Shown: positions 1 through 26,395 of the stretch, in pieces
Layout of the letters: the number at the start of each line of letters is the position of its first letter
Position numbering within the stretch: position 1 is the stretch's first letter
Assembly: GCA_000310025.1 (NCBI GenBank)
Contig: FN649727.1
Location: 3,273,461-3,337,460 of the forward strand
DNA length: 64,000 nucleotides
Direction: 5' to 3'
Source of the DNA: Ectocarpus siliculosus
Taxonomy: Eukaryota > Sar > Phaeophyceae > Ectocarpales > Ectocarpaceae
Notes under the pieces: generated by a model
What the model was told of the DNA's origin: nothing
Databases searched by the model: none
The model's input: the letters and a program-made list of their open reading frames with translations, nothing else
Translations under genes and position numbers: made by a program

Positions 1-10
1 AAAAACAAAA

Positions 11-32
11 CCCCCCCCCCCCCCCCCCCCCC
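11..32. repeat. Poly-C tract
   Basis: An almost pure run of C at the left edge, probably inside the next intron of the NUP205-type gene. Similar G/C homopolymers recur through the window (2104-2120, 4371-4379, 19989-20003, 22388-22399), so they are a property of this genome's non-coding DNA rather than a special signal here. Confidence 0.8.
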
Positions 33-89
33 TCCAAATCTCACCACGCTCCGCGCGGCAAACGGGGGGCGACGCAAAACGGTCAGCAC

Positions 90-14618
<14,529 letters not shown>

Positions 14619-14999
14619 CGTCTCCCGCGCTGCTGATGCCTTTCAATGCTGTGCAGAGGCCTGCGGTACTCCCGCCGTTTGAAATCACTGCTTACCCTGA
14701 GCTCGATTTACGTGGATGGAAGCGCTGAAGCACGTACGGCACACTGTTGGCAACCCTCCGGAGGCCTTGAATCTTGGCAATCGTATGTGGTTGGTGTCCC
14801 TACACACCTCCTCGTGGCGTGTGCTGGCTGTTTGTAGCATCTATCTTGCGTGCTTGTTGCTTGCCGAGGGGGGGTCAGCGAACAGGAGTATACGTGGCTA
14901 ACGGGTAGGTAACGAGTGAAGAGCCAATCGCGGGCGCCCATGCCATTCAGGGTTTGGGTGCACCAATCACAGATCAATGAACTCAGCAACAAGAAGGTC
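14619..14999. promoter_or_regulatory. Shared head-to-head 5' region of NUP205-type gene and ECHDC1-type gene
   Basis: The two start codons point away from each other and are 381 bp apart, so both promoters and 5' untranslated regions must lie here or overlap. No TATA box or other recognisable core motif is evident. In-frame upstream ATGs for ECHDC1 at 14916 and 14940 make its exact start uncertain. Confidence 0.4.
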
Positions 15000-17900
15000 A
15001 TGTTTCCGCGTTGCACACGGCTCGTGCAACACCGCTCCACCCTTCTCTGGCCGCCCCGCGTCATTTCATCCCAGAATTTCCGGACAGGTGCCTGTGCGAC
15101 GAGCTCAAAGCGGTGCATCAGGCGCCAATTTAGCACCAGCACGCCGGACGAGGACGGAGACTTGCGCGAGTTCAAGGATCGGTTGCGACCTCTCGGACCC
15201 GGGCGGGTGGATCTCGCTCTCGATGACAGAAGTGGTTTGGCGACGTTGGTTCTGGACAACCACGAAAGACGTAACGGTGAGAGAGATCTCCAAGAGAGGG
15301 AGAGGTGGAGCTATAGATGTACCACCTCCCAGAACAAAAAATGTTTGAAAAGTACTACTCCGCAATGACATCAGTCGATTCTTTCAAGCAGTGGCTTCCA
15401 CCCACCGCGGATGAGCTTAGGATTTCATAGTCTACCACACTCATGAGGTGCACAGCTATCTTTCGGAGCAAGATAATGTTCTGTAGGCTCTGGCGCATAT
15501 TTACTACTACTACCACACATGTTCTAGCAACAGCAGTTGACGTTGAAAATTAAAATTGTGTGACTTCGATTCCAAAGGTTCCATGTGTTGGAATATCTAC
15601 CGGTGTTGTCATAGGAGAGGCGGGAGGCGGAGGGTGCTAAGGCTGCAACGTGTCTAAAGCCTGCAGCGCCAAAGCTCCTCGGCTGTCACTTCATCACTTT
15701 TGAACAGGACCGCTGTTTCTCAATAGAGAGAGAACGGAGAGTAGCAGCATCGTGGCGCCAACGAGAGCGACGGAGATCTGCGTCCGGCGATGCGGCACAG
15801 ATGCGCGTCCTTGCCGCATACTTATAAATTCTTCCTAGCCTTCGCCAATGTGCAGCTGCGAGGCTGTATCAACAGACCCATAATTTTCGGTCTGCAACGC
15901 GAGGGTGTCCTCTTGTGCAACACAACTTTTGTTTTTTTTTCTCCCAATATGTCTTCCCCCCCGTCGCCCCGCCCTGTCCGCGCCTCCACTGAACACAACC
16001 CGTCTTCCCCACTTGCCTTGCATGTGGCCCCGACCTAGTCGTGGCAGGAAGCAGAAAAGCACAGCTCAAACTAAGAATTATGTGTTATGCAAACGGTTGC
16101 GCATACTGCTGTTCTCGACGGTACACCTGCAGTACCGTGATGCATACACTACTCACCGTTCACCGTCACCGCGTTGTACTGTGTTTGGCACCTCGCCACG
16201 TCACGCACCCCCGCAATTCCCTCTCGACAACGGCGATGTTGCGGTGTGCCGTGCACCTCCGGCAAGCAGTAACAGTAACCCACAGTAACCCACGCCTTGC
16301 TCGTCTAGTTGACGACGCTACTGCTGCACACGACGGCCCATCTACATTCGTCGTCGCCTGCGACTTCCTCGAAAATGTAGATACATCTAGCAAATTTGAA
16401 CCCATCCCCATGTATTGATTTCTCGATTCTATGTATATTTCCTACGATAAAAATATCAACAGCCCTTTCCGGCACGATGATGGTCCAGCTGTCCGACGCC
16501 GTGGACGAGCTGGAGCAATGGGACAGGGGGGTAGCCCTCGTAGTGCATGGGATGGGAGGAAACTTTTGCGCGGGGGCGGACCTGTCGCTCGCCAGGGAGC
16601 ACCTGCGAACGGGCGCCGACGGCCGGTCCATGTGCGCCCTCATGTCCGACACGTTGACGCGTCTCAGGAGGTAACTTTTTCTGGCCATAGCTGCTGCTGC
16701 TGCCGTTTTATGTGTGTACAGATGGGCTTGGACGAGATTTCATTGAATGCATTGCGTGACAATCACGTCTTGGGCCTTGTTTTGTTTCCCTCCTGTTGAG
16801 CGCACACCCAAGGGCATCCATCCTCCCTTTGTCGGTACATGCTCGTGAGCCTGGGCCCGATGGTTGCAACGACAATTTTCGAGACGTTATTCGTTAGCCA
16901 CGGAACCCGTGCTCAGATAACTAACTCTGGCCGTAGGGAATGGTGCACGTGGGTGTTGCGTAAATTAGCTCACGCCTTGGGTGCGAAGAATCTCCGTGGA
17001 CAGATAAGAAAACCTTCCTGGTGTACTCGTTTGCAGCTGCAACAGTGGCACGAATGGATCGGCCGTCCTGCATGGACGCACCACGGCCCCTTCTTACGCT
17101 CAAGAATGCCAATGGGGTAGATGCGTGCTATTTCGGGTAGTAGCCGGATCAAAGCCGGAGCCTTCGTAGCTTACTCGTGTTGGTCTTCTTGTTTGTTGCT
17201 TCGGTCACCAACCAACGCAAGGGCAGGTTGCCCCTCATTAGCGTGGCTGCGATCGACGGAGCGGCAATTGGCGGGGGAGCAGAGCTCGCTACCTCTTGCG
17301 ACTTCCGCGTAGCCGGGCCGGAGTCTAACATTCGCTTTGTGCAGGTCAAGGTGCGTAGACGTGCGCGCTCAGCTAATGGTGTTCTCACGTTCCCCCCCCC
17401 CCTCCGTTTACCTACCGGACGAGGGCTTGTACCCATGCGAAGACTTGTACCGATGCGGTTTCTAAGCCACTGCTGTGATTGCTTGCTGCTATTTCTGCTG
17501 CTGCTGCTGCTGCTGCAGCAGCTTCCGCTGCTATAACCAAGTTGGCGTGGTTGTCATTTGCCAGAGATTTCGATCGCAAAGTCAATTAAGACTATTTTTG
17601 GAGCAGCACTACTGATTTACACCCACGTTCCCTGTATCGATGATACCACCTCGCGTTGTTTCCCGAACGCCCTTGCCGTCTTTCGTAGCTCCTTCTCCTT
17701 TTTCGCCGCTCAACACGTGTCCCGTCTCAACCTGGCCCACACGAAACAGCTGAGCCGATAAGAGCGCCTCAAAACGTTTGTGGTGTATGCGCGAGCAGGA
17801 AGAACGGTGATAATCGCTGGTTAGCCCGTTACCGCGGTCGATGCCAACTAATTAAACGCACACACACGTTTTGTAAGCGCTCGGAATCCGGAGACTTGAC

Positions 17901-19832
17901 TCCCTGGAGTCCGGCCTCTTGCGCGACTGATGACTAGAAACCATGCGCGCGTTATTCTGTCATCCCGCTTAAAGAGACTGACGTCGTTCCACCTTTCAGC
18001 CAGTCAGCGCGGTCGATGCTACTCAAAGAAACACACACCCACACACATTCCTTGCCCTTGCCAACCTCGTTCGCCCAACATCTATATGCGCATCACACGC
18101 AGATGGGAGTGAGCACGGGCTGGGGCGGCGGAGCTCGGTTGGTCGGGCTCGTCGGCCGGAGGGCCGCCCTGCGACTGCTGGCATGGAGCCCGCCGCTAGC
18201 CGCCGACGAGGCAGCCGCTCTCGGCCTGGTTGACGCCGTCGCGGAGGAGGAAGGCGGAGCGCTCGCGGCGGCGCGAGAGTTCCTCGGCGGGGTCCTGACG
18301 CAAGACGCGCACGGTGAGGCGTTGGGGTCGAGGTTAGGTTTTAGGTTGGGTTGCCGGATCGTTGATTTTCAGTCAATTTCAGTCTAGGGCGTCGTGAACG
18401 AGGTTTGGCCGGGCGTCGGCGCCGGAAGGAGTTCCACGTGTGTGAACAAGTGCTGGTGGTGTCAGTGGCGGTAGCATCTTACCGGAGTTGCCAAGCACGA
18501 CGATGTTCATGGTATCCTAGTTGTGCAGTCCATGGAAGAGAAGAGGCATATCCTCTGCGGCGCGCGATTTGTACTTGTTTCGATAGCGTTGTACAGCAAG
18601 CTGGCCCATCTCCTTCTCACCGCCCCTCGCGCCGTTGTCGGTGCCGGCGGCACACCTTCGCTAACGCTCGCCGGGAAGTAAACCTTGGCTTGTTTCGCCT
18701 TGCCCACGTCGTCGGTGGACACATACCTCAAAAAGTAGTTTCGTCAAACGTGCAGAAAGAAAGCAGCAGCAGCACCCACACAGCAAAACAATCACCAACT
18801 GGTGGGGTGATCTTGTTCGCTCAAAGTGCGGTGTCCCTTCGTTTCTTCCGCTTCTGAAATTTCTGGCGGACTCGTTGAATTACAGCAACCAATGCCGCCC
18901 TGATCTCATCGCTTACCGCTCTGTTCCTTTTGGCGCGTGCTGCGTGCTGCCATCTTTAGAAGCCGTGAGAGCTGTAAAAAGGGTGGTGGCGGCGGCTGAC
19001 GTCCCCGTGTCGGATCGGCTCCACCGTGCTGAGGCGGACGAATTCTCGGCCCTCTGGGGCGGAGCGCACAACAGGTTCGGCGGTCGCGTCTTTTTCTTTC
19101 TTGCGTCTCGCTTTGCGGCACAGCGCCCAGGCAGATGGGTGCGGTATGGGTCCGTCTGGCTGCCGAGGGACTAGACCCGTTTCATCTAAACTCCCGCACA
19201 AACGCACGTGTTTCTGAAGGGGCAGCTTTGTCGACAATTGGTGTACTAGAAATGAAACCCAGCCCGATTTTTATTGCGATAAATTCTCATCTTGTAATGA
19301 ATGAGCACCATTTCGATCTTTGTGGGAATAGTTTTAGTTCGTGTGACGTCGCCTGGTACGCCGAAATGGTACCGAACGTTGTCGTCCCTGGCGCCGGACC
19401 ACACGGGATGCCCCTATAGAAAAAAGTGCTCGTCAGCTTCGTGCCAACAGTGAACAGACGCGCCCTCGACGAGAACAGCGTGGGCGTTCCTCGGCGCGGT
19501 ACTGTGAGATGGAAGCCGACGCGTTTTTTTGTTTTGGGCTCTCGTGGTCTCGCCCAAAAAGATTCTAGAAATCGAACTCACATACGTCTCCTCCCTGCCT
19601 CGCCGTGTCTGTATGTTTGTCCTCTCCTTCTCCGCAAGGTGTCGTCTCTCCTGTTTTCGAAAACAGCGTCGCGTGCTCGTGCCTGTATTCCTGTGCGTCC
19701 GACGTTGTTGACGGATGCTTTTTTCAACGTATTCCTGTGCGTTTCTTCTCGGTTCGTCTCGGCCTCGCGCGTGCGTCCCCTCTCAGGATGGCGCTGGAGC
19801 CGCCTTCATCGCCCAGGCCACCAAGGAGCTGA
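15000..19832 (+). CDS. ECHDC1: ECHDC1-type enoyl-CoA hydratase family protein (ethylmalonyl-CoA decarboxylase)
   Basis: Crotonase-fold enzyme; the animal homologue decarboxylates ethylmalonyl-CoA as a metabolite-repair step. Exons: 15000-15276, 16463-16670, 17227-17350, 18103-18313, 18960-19074 and a short last exon from 19787. Joins give ERRNALSGTMMVQL, LTRLRRLPLISVAAIDGA and MGVSTGWGGGARLV, each matching remembered ECHDC1 segments. Oxyanion-hole segments are visible as GMGGNFCAGADLS and GGGAELATSCDFR. The C-terminal part matches EAVRAVKRVV and ALWGGAHNR. About 326 residues against 307 in human. The first roughly 48 residues contain many Arg and no acidic residue, which looks like a mitochondrial presequence (inference; the human protein is cytosolic). 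The last exon could be read in two frames: a donor at 19074 gives the stop at 19832, while a weaker donor at 19087 would give a tail starting DGAGAAFIAQATKELK. Confidence 0.85.
17496..17521. repeat. CTG/CAG repeat in ECHDC1 intron 3
   Basis: Seven CTG triplets followed by CAGCAG. Triplet runs of this kind recur in introns and exons of the window (33438-33457, 46686-46710) and resemble the CAG-rich intron sequence known from brown algae. Confidence 0.7.
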
Positions 19833-20612
19833 AAGTCGTGTTGAAACGGCCGACGAGATGATTGCCAACTGACCGACGAAGGAGATGGGCGCGAAGACAC
19901 GAAAAGCGCTGAAAAGACAGAAAAATACATCCGACGACGAAAGCACCCTTGATTGGGATGCTGTTGAGTGTGGAAGTTTATCCGCCAAGGGGGGGGGGGG
20001 GGGGCAAACAACGTGTCTACACATATTTTCTGGTTAGAAGTGTTTCTTGAACAACACTTCGCTCCGTACACCCCCCCGGGGACGTTGGCACTGGAACATG
20101 AGACACTGTGTGCGCGTGGCTGTGGCGGCGAGGAGGGACGGGTGGGTTCTTGCTCGGTCGGAGTGTTTCTGTGCGTAGGGGCGGGGAATAGGGCGCACCC
20201 ATCCCCAGGCAAAGAAAAAAGCGCTTATGGGGACCATCCGCACTTTCTGGGTGTTTTCTGGCCGACAACCCGTTCTTGGAAGGTTGGTAAAGAGCTCGGG
20301 AACTACCATCAGTCAACCGAGACACAGACAGCGGTTTTCGTTCGCGGGGACAAAACAATCTGAGTCCAAGCCAAAGGTGTGCGTGAGGATAACGTAACAT
20401 TCGTGTTGATCAAATATGCGAAGGATACAAGGTGACCGAGAATCAGCCTTAAAATCCACTGAAGCTTGCTTGTGATTGTTTCCGTCGTATTTTCACTGTG
20501 CTCGTCAGAAATTATGCATCCACCTCAATCATGAAAGACACCACCAATCATTACCAAGGCGAACTACCCCCGTTGCCAACTCAATAACAGAAACATCGCC
20601 AGTCAGAAAACA

Positions 20613-21115
20613 CAGCACAGCATCGCCCCTTTTACATGCTACAACGGCAAATCGCCTACTACCCCGACGGAGCGCGTGAACACCCGGTGCCTTTTTTTTG
20701 TTTTTCTCCCGGGCTAAACCGCAAGAGGCTGAGAAACCCAGATCCCATACTCCGGCCTCAATACTGCCTTGCAACACGAAGCGACAAAACGCCGACTTCC
20801 TCGCGCGCTACAAACACGCGAGACGCCAAGGAACAACATGATGGTGGTATTGCAAAGGCATTGACCAGCGGCACCTTAGCAGGTAGAACATTCAAACCCC
20901 CGTCGCGAGTACAACGATGGAACTCCTCCATACTCGTGTGACCGACTCCCAACGACGTCCCTGCATTTCGCACAAACGCGGAACACCAGCTAGCCCATGA
21001 CATCCACACACAAGACACACCACCGACAGTCAGAAAATTCAGGACAACCTCGCCCCTTGTACATGCTACGACGGCACATCGCCTCACGCCGGCGGAGCGC
21101 GTAGGCCTTCGATGC
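20613..21115. repeat. Diverged repeat pair
   Basis: About 85-90 bp starting CAGTCAGAAAA and ending near GGAGCGCGT occurs at about 20613-20702 and again at about 21025-21113 in the same orientation, clearly related but with many differences. The copies are about 410 bp apart. They may be parts of an old dispersed element; termini are not defined. Confidence 0.55.
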
Positions 21116-21504
21116 CACCACATGGAAGTGTATTTATGATCGTTTCGCCCGAGCTTTGAGGCGATGATGGACGTCTTCATTTTGGACGAACACCTCTGTT
21201 TCGGCCGTCACCGAGTTGGTCTCGTTTCGGTGTGCGGCGACAGTTTCGTCTGAATGGAATCGAGCACGGGAAGGCGTGGGGGTATGGGGTGATGGTGAGG
21301 GCACCGAGTAGGATCGTGATAACACGTGACGTGCGTTACCATGGACGATTGCGGGATCTCGTGATGTTTGCTGGGAGAATGTATCTGCCGTTCGTTCTTG
21401 AGGGCCGATCAGACTAGCAAGTCTCGTTCCGGCTTGGGTCCCTGAACCGTACAGTAATACTTTGACGTATGCACTGTCCGGCGACGATCAAGAATTTCCC
21501 GTTA

Positions 21505-22195
21505 GAGATCCACCGAGGAGAGACTCACCTGCAGCACCCTTACGAGCTGGTCGGACCTCCGCCTTCAACGACCCGGTCACGGTGATATACGACAAAATAT
21601 CGTCTGGTGTGCACCACCGGGCGACGAGTTGTCTCGTCTTCATGCCCGGAGCACTGGATCGATGCCGGTGCTACCCGTGGCACGGACGGCTGCAGGAACC
21701 AGGCCTGGATGTACGACGAAAGTAACCTGGATGAAGTCTGACCCTGGAGCGATGAGAAATGGGGCATAAGAAGAGCGTGTCGAATTTTGTTAAGAAAAAA
21801 GGAGCCCCAACGCACGTGCACACACAAGTCTAGTTATTAACTGAGGGGGCTTAGGAGTGTAACCTAGTTATCAAGTGAGGAGACTCAGGAGTTGGTCGGA
21901 CCTCTACCTCCGTGACATCGGCGGTGACGGACGACAAGATATCGTCGTCTGATTTGCACCACCGGGGACGGCCTCTTGTCTCCTCTCACCTCCTCGTGCT
22001 CAGGATCGATGCCGGCAGTACCCGTGGGATGGACGGCTGCATGAGCCAGCCCGCCTGGATGTAGATACCACGGACATGAACGGAGGAAATCTGAACACCT
22101 TCACGACGAGCAGTAGGAAACGAAGCGGTTGTCGCCTGGTTACATTGCTGAAGGAGTCTTGAACACGACCGCCTTGCTTGTACGTTTGGTCCACG
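21505..22195. repeat. Imperfect tandem duplication, period about 345 bp
   Basis: The block containing TGGTCGGACCTC (21548 and 21893) repeats with the same order of landmarks: GACAA(A/G)ATATCGTC, TGCACCACCGGG, GGATCGATGCCGG, GGACGGCTGCA and CCTGGATGTA. The copies are diverged by substitutions and small indels, so this is an old tandem duplication. No protein reading frame is conserved between the copies. Confidence 0.75.
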
Positions 22196-22358
22196 AGTAG
22201 TTCTGTAGCGCTGAGCTGATGCAGGGTGTTCACTTCACGGCTTGGCAATTTCGACAGAGGAAAGACTCACATCTGGTCACGATGGAGCCAGGGGTCGTCA
22301 TACCCACCCTCGCCGCGACGATCGCGACGAGGAACGAACATTTCTCTCCGCCGACGTA

Positions 22359-23157
22359 CCGTAAACTACGGAGTTTCCCCCCCCTAGTACAGATCCCCCC
22401 CCCCCCCCATTACCTTTTCGGCCTGGAAGCATGGTTTCGTTGATTAGCCCCGGGGTAGATCGTTTTCGACCAAAAAAAAAATCCCCCCGGTATTTCAATA
22501 TCCCCCGGGGTACCAGTTTCCCACTAGTTCCACCCAGCCAGGGGGGATGTATTTCCCTTGTTTTCTGAGTCGATTTTGTTGCATCGCCGAGCACAAACAG
22601 CATGATGTGGGACGGAAAATTCATTTGCAGATCTGCGCTTCGAGCGAGGTTCAGGTGTACCGTTTGTCACTTGGCCCTCCTCGCAGTTGTTTTGTGGGTG
22701 AAATGCTCTCGTTTTCCTGTCTATTTCTTGAATTTTTTTATCATCCCTGGAGTCAGCTGAAACGTACGTACCACAGACAGCAGCATGCCGACGAAACCTT
22801 GCGCATAAAGGGAACAAATAATCTTATTCATTTTTGGATTTCACAACTCAAGGTAGAACCGAACCATAAAAATATAGCTTATTCCTGCGGACAAACTGCG
22901 AATTCTTTTGCATGAGCGATGGCAATGGTACCTCTCTTCTTGCGACCCAACAAAAACCTTATCCATCTCAGTTTTGCCACTCTCTGTGTGTTGTGTGGTG
23001 TGTGAACCATAATTGTTTTGCACAACCCCCCGGGATACATGTAGCGTTGGAACAAGAAAAAACTAATCCCCCCCGGTACGTCAATTCCCCCCCGGGGGGG
23101 TTGGTTTCAGAAAAAAAAACGATCCCCTCCCCGGGGGGAAAACTCCGTAGTTTACGG
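22359..23157. mobile_element. TA-flanked 0.8 kb inverted-repeat element (MITE-like)
   Basis: Left end CCGTAAACTACGGAGTTT with a following C tract; right end is the exact complement preceded by a G tract. The terminal inverted repeat is about 25 bp, and both ends are flanked by TA (22357-22358 and 23158-23159). The interior contains several C5-8/G5-8 blocks and no coding frame. This fits a non-autonomous Tc1/mariner-type element. Its relation to the pogo-like element is doubtful because the termini differ. Confidence 0.75.
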
Positions 23158-23615
23158 TATCCCCCCCCGGGCGCATCCGCGCCGGGGAGGAGGTGTTCGG
23201 CAATCTTTGAGGTGTAGATCGAGAAGGGGGGAGGGAGGGGAGTGGTGAATGTGTGCGGGTGGGGGAGAGAGGGCTTGCCAGGAACAAAGAGCTGTTTCAC
23301 CAGAGGAGTAAGAATAAAAGAACCGTATCGACGACGCACCACCCAGATAAGATAAAAATAGGCACACAGCCGTTACACCAAAACCTCGGTGGCCGAAATG
23401 GAAGATTCTTGCCAAGTTTTTGCCTGCATTCCGACCGGAGGCATAGACAGACAGACAATTTAAGTGTAGCCTCCGCCTGGCGTCAATAAATTGCCATGCA
23501 CGGACCCAACACATCCCGCTGAAGGCTGAAGGGTTGCTCAAGAATCCGTAGCACCCCGCGCTCTACAACACAAAATAAAAAAGAGCACAGTCAGTTGCGC
23601 CGCATATGGTCTTGC

Positions 23616-23652
23616 AGCTCTCCAGCTCTCAGCTCTCAGCTCTCAGCTCTCG
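23616..23652. repeat. AGCTCTC minisatellite
   Basis: Five tandem copies of a 7-8 bp unit, AGCTCTC(A/C). It ends about 60 bp before the ALKBH6 start codon, so it is probably in the promoter or 5' untranslated region. Confidence 0.85.
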
Positions 23653-23709
23653 TTCCACTGTACAGAGCACACAACTCGTATGCAACAAGCGTAGATAGAC
23701 GGGGTCATC

Positions 23710-26395
23710 ATGACAAGCCTCGATTTCCAAAGCCTCCTCAAGCAGGAGAAGGCGCTCCAACGAGTCCAGCTCGCCCAGAGCACCCGCACAACAGCGGTGC
23801 AACAAGAGGAAGAACCGGGCCCCACAAGCAGCAGTAGCAGTAGGTTGAGCGCTAGGCGGCGAGATGAGGAGAGCAAGGTTGTGGGCACAAAGGAGCCGTC
23901 ACCGCTCCTCGTGAAGCTTGCAGGGCGGCCGTCACTTGACATGGAAAAGGTGCTCGTGGTTGTGTTATGTGCCCCAAGCTTGCGAATGATCCAACATTAG
24001 TTACCTACAGAGCAACAGGGTTTCCGTAGGTGACGTAATATAGCACGCCCCCTGTACCGAAATCAAAGCTTGATTACCCCACAGCAGAACGAGTGCGGTG
24101 TTGAACATGGTTGCGTTGGAACCGTCTAGTCCAGAGATTCCCGAAAACGTATCGTTCTAGAGTAACCGAGCTTTGAAACTCGGTCCAGGGGGTGTGGTAT
24201 CTTGTGTCACCTACGGCAAGGACGTGCTGTGACCTGCTGGCATCACTGATACTCAGCGTAAAGATAATTACGGCTGTACGTGCATCACCAACAAGTGCTC
24301 CTAAATCATCTCTGTAAAGATCTCAGTACATCCCTTCGAATGGGTACTGCCGCGAGCGGGGTAGTTTTTGTTAATGGTACGTATTTGCTGAGAGAAGATT
24401 TTTAGTGGGACATGTTTCTGAGAAGATCTCCAGCGGGACGTGTTGAGGTTTGCAGCAGCAGTATTAGCAAGGATTGATGACACCTGCCGGATGCTGGACC
24501 TCCGTGTGAGTCTGTCCACATTGGGGATCAACGCGGTTGCGGACGAGGCGTCTTCTTCGCCTGCGAGACCATGTGGCATCGCACCTAAAACCGCGGCGTA
24601 TACAATCAAGTAGCCTCAGCGCGACAACTGACTCATTCATGCTCGCAGCACTGCTGTACACGTGTTGAAACCGTATATCTCCAGTTTTCCCAAGGTCCCA
24701 GTTACACGTGCACGGCTACTGGTCTACACCTCTGTGTTGCTCTGGATGGAAGTTTTCGATTTTATTTTTTCGGGCGGCTTACAAAAGAACGGAGACATAT
24801 TTACTGTTTGCAGCTTTTTTTCCGCGTATTTATCAAATGCGACTTGTTTCCGTAGTGTTTTGACTTCATGAGAGGGAGACAAAGGTCCATGCCAGAGGAC
24901 GGAGTGCTGCTAAGGCAGCACATCATACAAGCAGGACCCCCGTGGATCATCACGATGCCCCCCACCTCCTATTTTTTAGCAGTCTCCGCAATCTGTGGGA
25001 CACAATCCGTTCGGCAGACATGTATCCAGCCAATATCCGTGACCCCACAACATCTGCTTGCCGCGTTGTCCACCAGAAACCAGTCTACAACAGCAGGCTC
25101 GTTAGGGAAGTTCTCCGCATTCTCGTAGATGGAATCCTACGAAAAGTAATCGCTCACATGGCCAAACCACTTACGCCGAGCCGTGCGCATGATGCGCAGA
25201 TGCGAGTAGGCAACACTCCGAGCATATTCTACGTTCCCGACTTCATCTCGGGGGCAGATGAGCAACAACTGTTGGAGAGGATACACGCCCAAGCGAGCAG
25301 TAACGAGTGGGTCACGCTGAGGTCACGGCGGCTCAAGTGCTGGGGAGGGCAGCCGGGGGAAAGCTTTCGTCCCGAGCCTCTGCCACCCTGGGTAGATGCG
25401 CTCTGCGAGTCGCTGGTGGTTCGGGGAGTTTTCTCCGAGGAGACGCGACCGAATCACGTCCTGCTCAATGGTGAGGAGGAGAGGAGGTGGGGGTCGCTAG
25501 GCGGAGCTCTAGGAGATAAGGGAGGAGGTAGCGCTGATTTGGCAATGAGAAGCGAAAGTACATAGGCGGTAGATTCGCCCGGAGCGACTTCGGATTCTCA
25601 ACACCTACACAGCTTCACGTGTGTCAAGTCGTTTTCAGTTCGAAGAAGTGTGCTCTTATGTGAGTTGCTGTGCTACGTCGGGGGTTGATCGCCTGCGACC
25701 GATTCAGTTGGACCAGTGCAGACGTTAATAGGGTATGGAGCAGAAATCGGAACGGTACGGATGTGAAGACACCATCACTACAAACAGCATTGATGCCTGC
25801 AGGACCGTGCTCCCCTTGCACCCCCCCCCCCGCCCCCTGCCCTCCACTCTCCACCGCGCGCACTCTTGGCTACGTACCTAAAACACCACTCCCTCCGAAC
25901 ATATTCTCCTCTCCAGAGTATCAACCAGGCCAGGGGATCATGGCCCACACGGACGGGCCGTTCTACGAGCCGCGCACGGCCACGCTCAGCCTGGGAAGCG
26001 ACGCCGTGATGCACTTCTCCCCTCGCATAGAAACCAGCCGCATCGGCAGGCCCGGGGTGGAAACGCGGCCTCAGGCGTCCCTGGTGCTGAGGGCGCTGTC
26101 GTTGGTGGTCTTCGCCGACGACGCCTACTCTCGGCTGCTGCACAGCATAGACGCAGTCCGGGAAGAGACAGTTGGTTGCGGTGGCAGCAGCGGTGATGTT
26201 GGCAAGCGCGGTGGTGGGGGGGTCGGCGGCGGCGCGCCTGTTATTAACGGAGCGGCTGCGGGGGCACCGGAGGGAACCATCCTCAGACGAAAGCTACGGG
26301 TGTCGCTCACGTTTAGGAGGGTGCGTGCTGCTGATAGGGGTGAAGAAACCGGCGGCAGCGGACCAGAAAAAAACCCAGCTGAGCTGCTTGTGTAG
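23710..26395 (+). CDS. ALKBH6: ALKBH6-type 2-oxoglutarate/Fe(II) dioxygenase
   Basis: AlkB-family non-haem iron oxygenase of the ALKBH6 subfamily. Exons: 23710-23949, 25200-25470 and 25917-26395, all in phase, giving 329 residues (human about 238). Exon 2 reads IFYVPDFISGADEQQLLERI, then LKCWGGQPGES and LPPWVDALC; the join restores HVLLNEYQPGQGIM. Exon 3 carries the iron ligands His and Asp in MAHTDGP, the second His in SRLLHSID and the 2-oxoglutarate Arg in RKLRVSLTFRRV. LSLGSD and LRALSLVVF also match the subfamily. Two additions explain the extra length: an 80-residue Ser-rich N-terminal exon (MTSLDFQSLLKQEKAL) and a Gly-rich insert of about 40 residues between the second His and the Arg. 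An old MITE lies in intron 1. The N-terminal exon has no family match, so the start is less certain than the rest. Confidence 0.88.
24024..24216. mobile_element. Diverged MITE in ALKBH6 intron 1
   Basis: Inverted termini CCGTAGGTGAC ... GTCACCTACGG. The interior shares TTGGAACCGTCT, AAAACGTAT and CGAGCTTTGAAA with the element at 31641-31857, so both belong to one family. The flanking TA duplication is no longer visible here, which suggests an older or decayed copy. Confidence 0.7.

Larger units (their letters stand above)
19833..23709. other. Intergenic, repeat-rich stretch between ECHDC1 and ALKBH6
   Basis: I find no supportable gene in these 3.9 kb. It holds a poly-G tract (19989-20003), a diverged repeat pair near 20.6 and 21.0 kb, a 345 bp tandem duplication (about 21.5-22.2 kb), a TA-flanked inverted-repeat element (22359-23157) and an AGCTCTC microsatellite just before the ALKBH6 start. 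Confidence 0.6.

Noticed and set aside
20529-21180. Two minus-strand open frames sharing a short peptide motif (AVVACKRG and AVVACTRG)
   Set aside because: The similarity comes from a diverged DNA repeat of about 90 bp. The frames have no start context, splice sites or family match.
22359-23157. Relating this element to the pogo-like transposon as its non-autonomous derivative
   Set aside because: The TA target is shared, but the termini (CCGTAAAC against CAGTGGGG) and subterminal motifs do not match.
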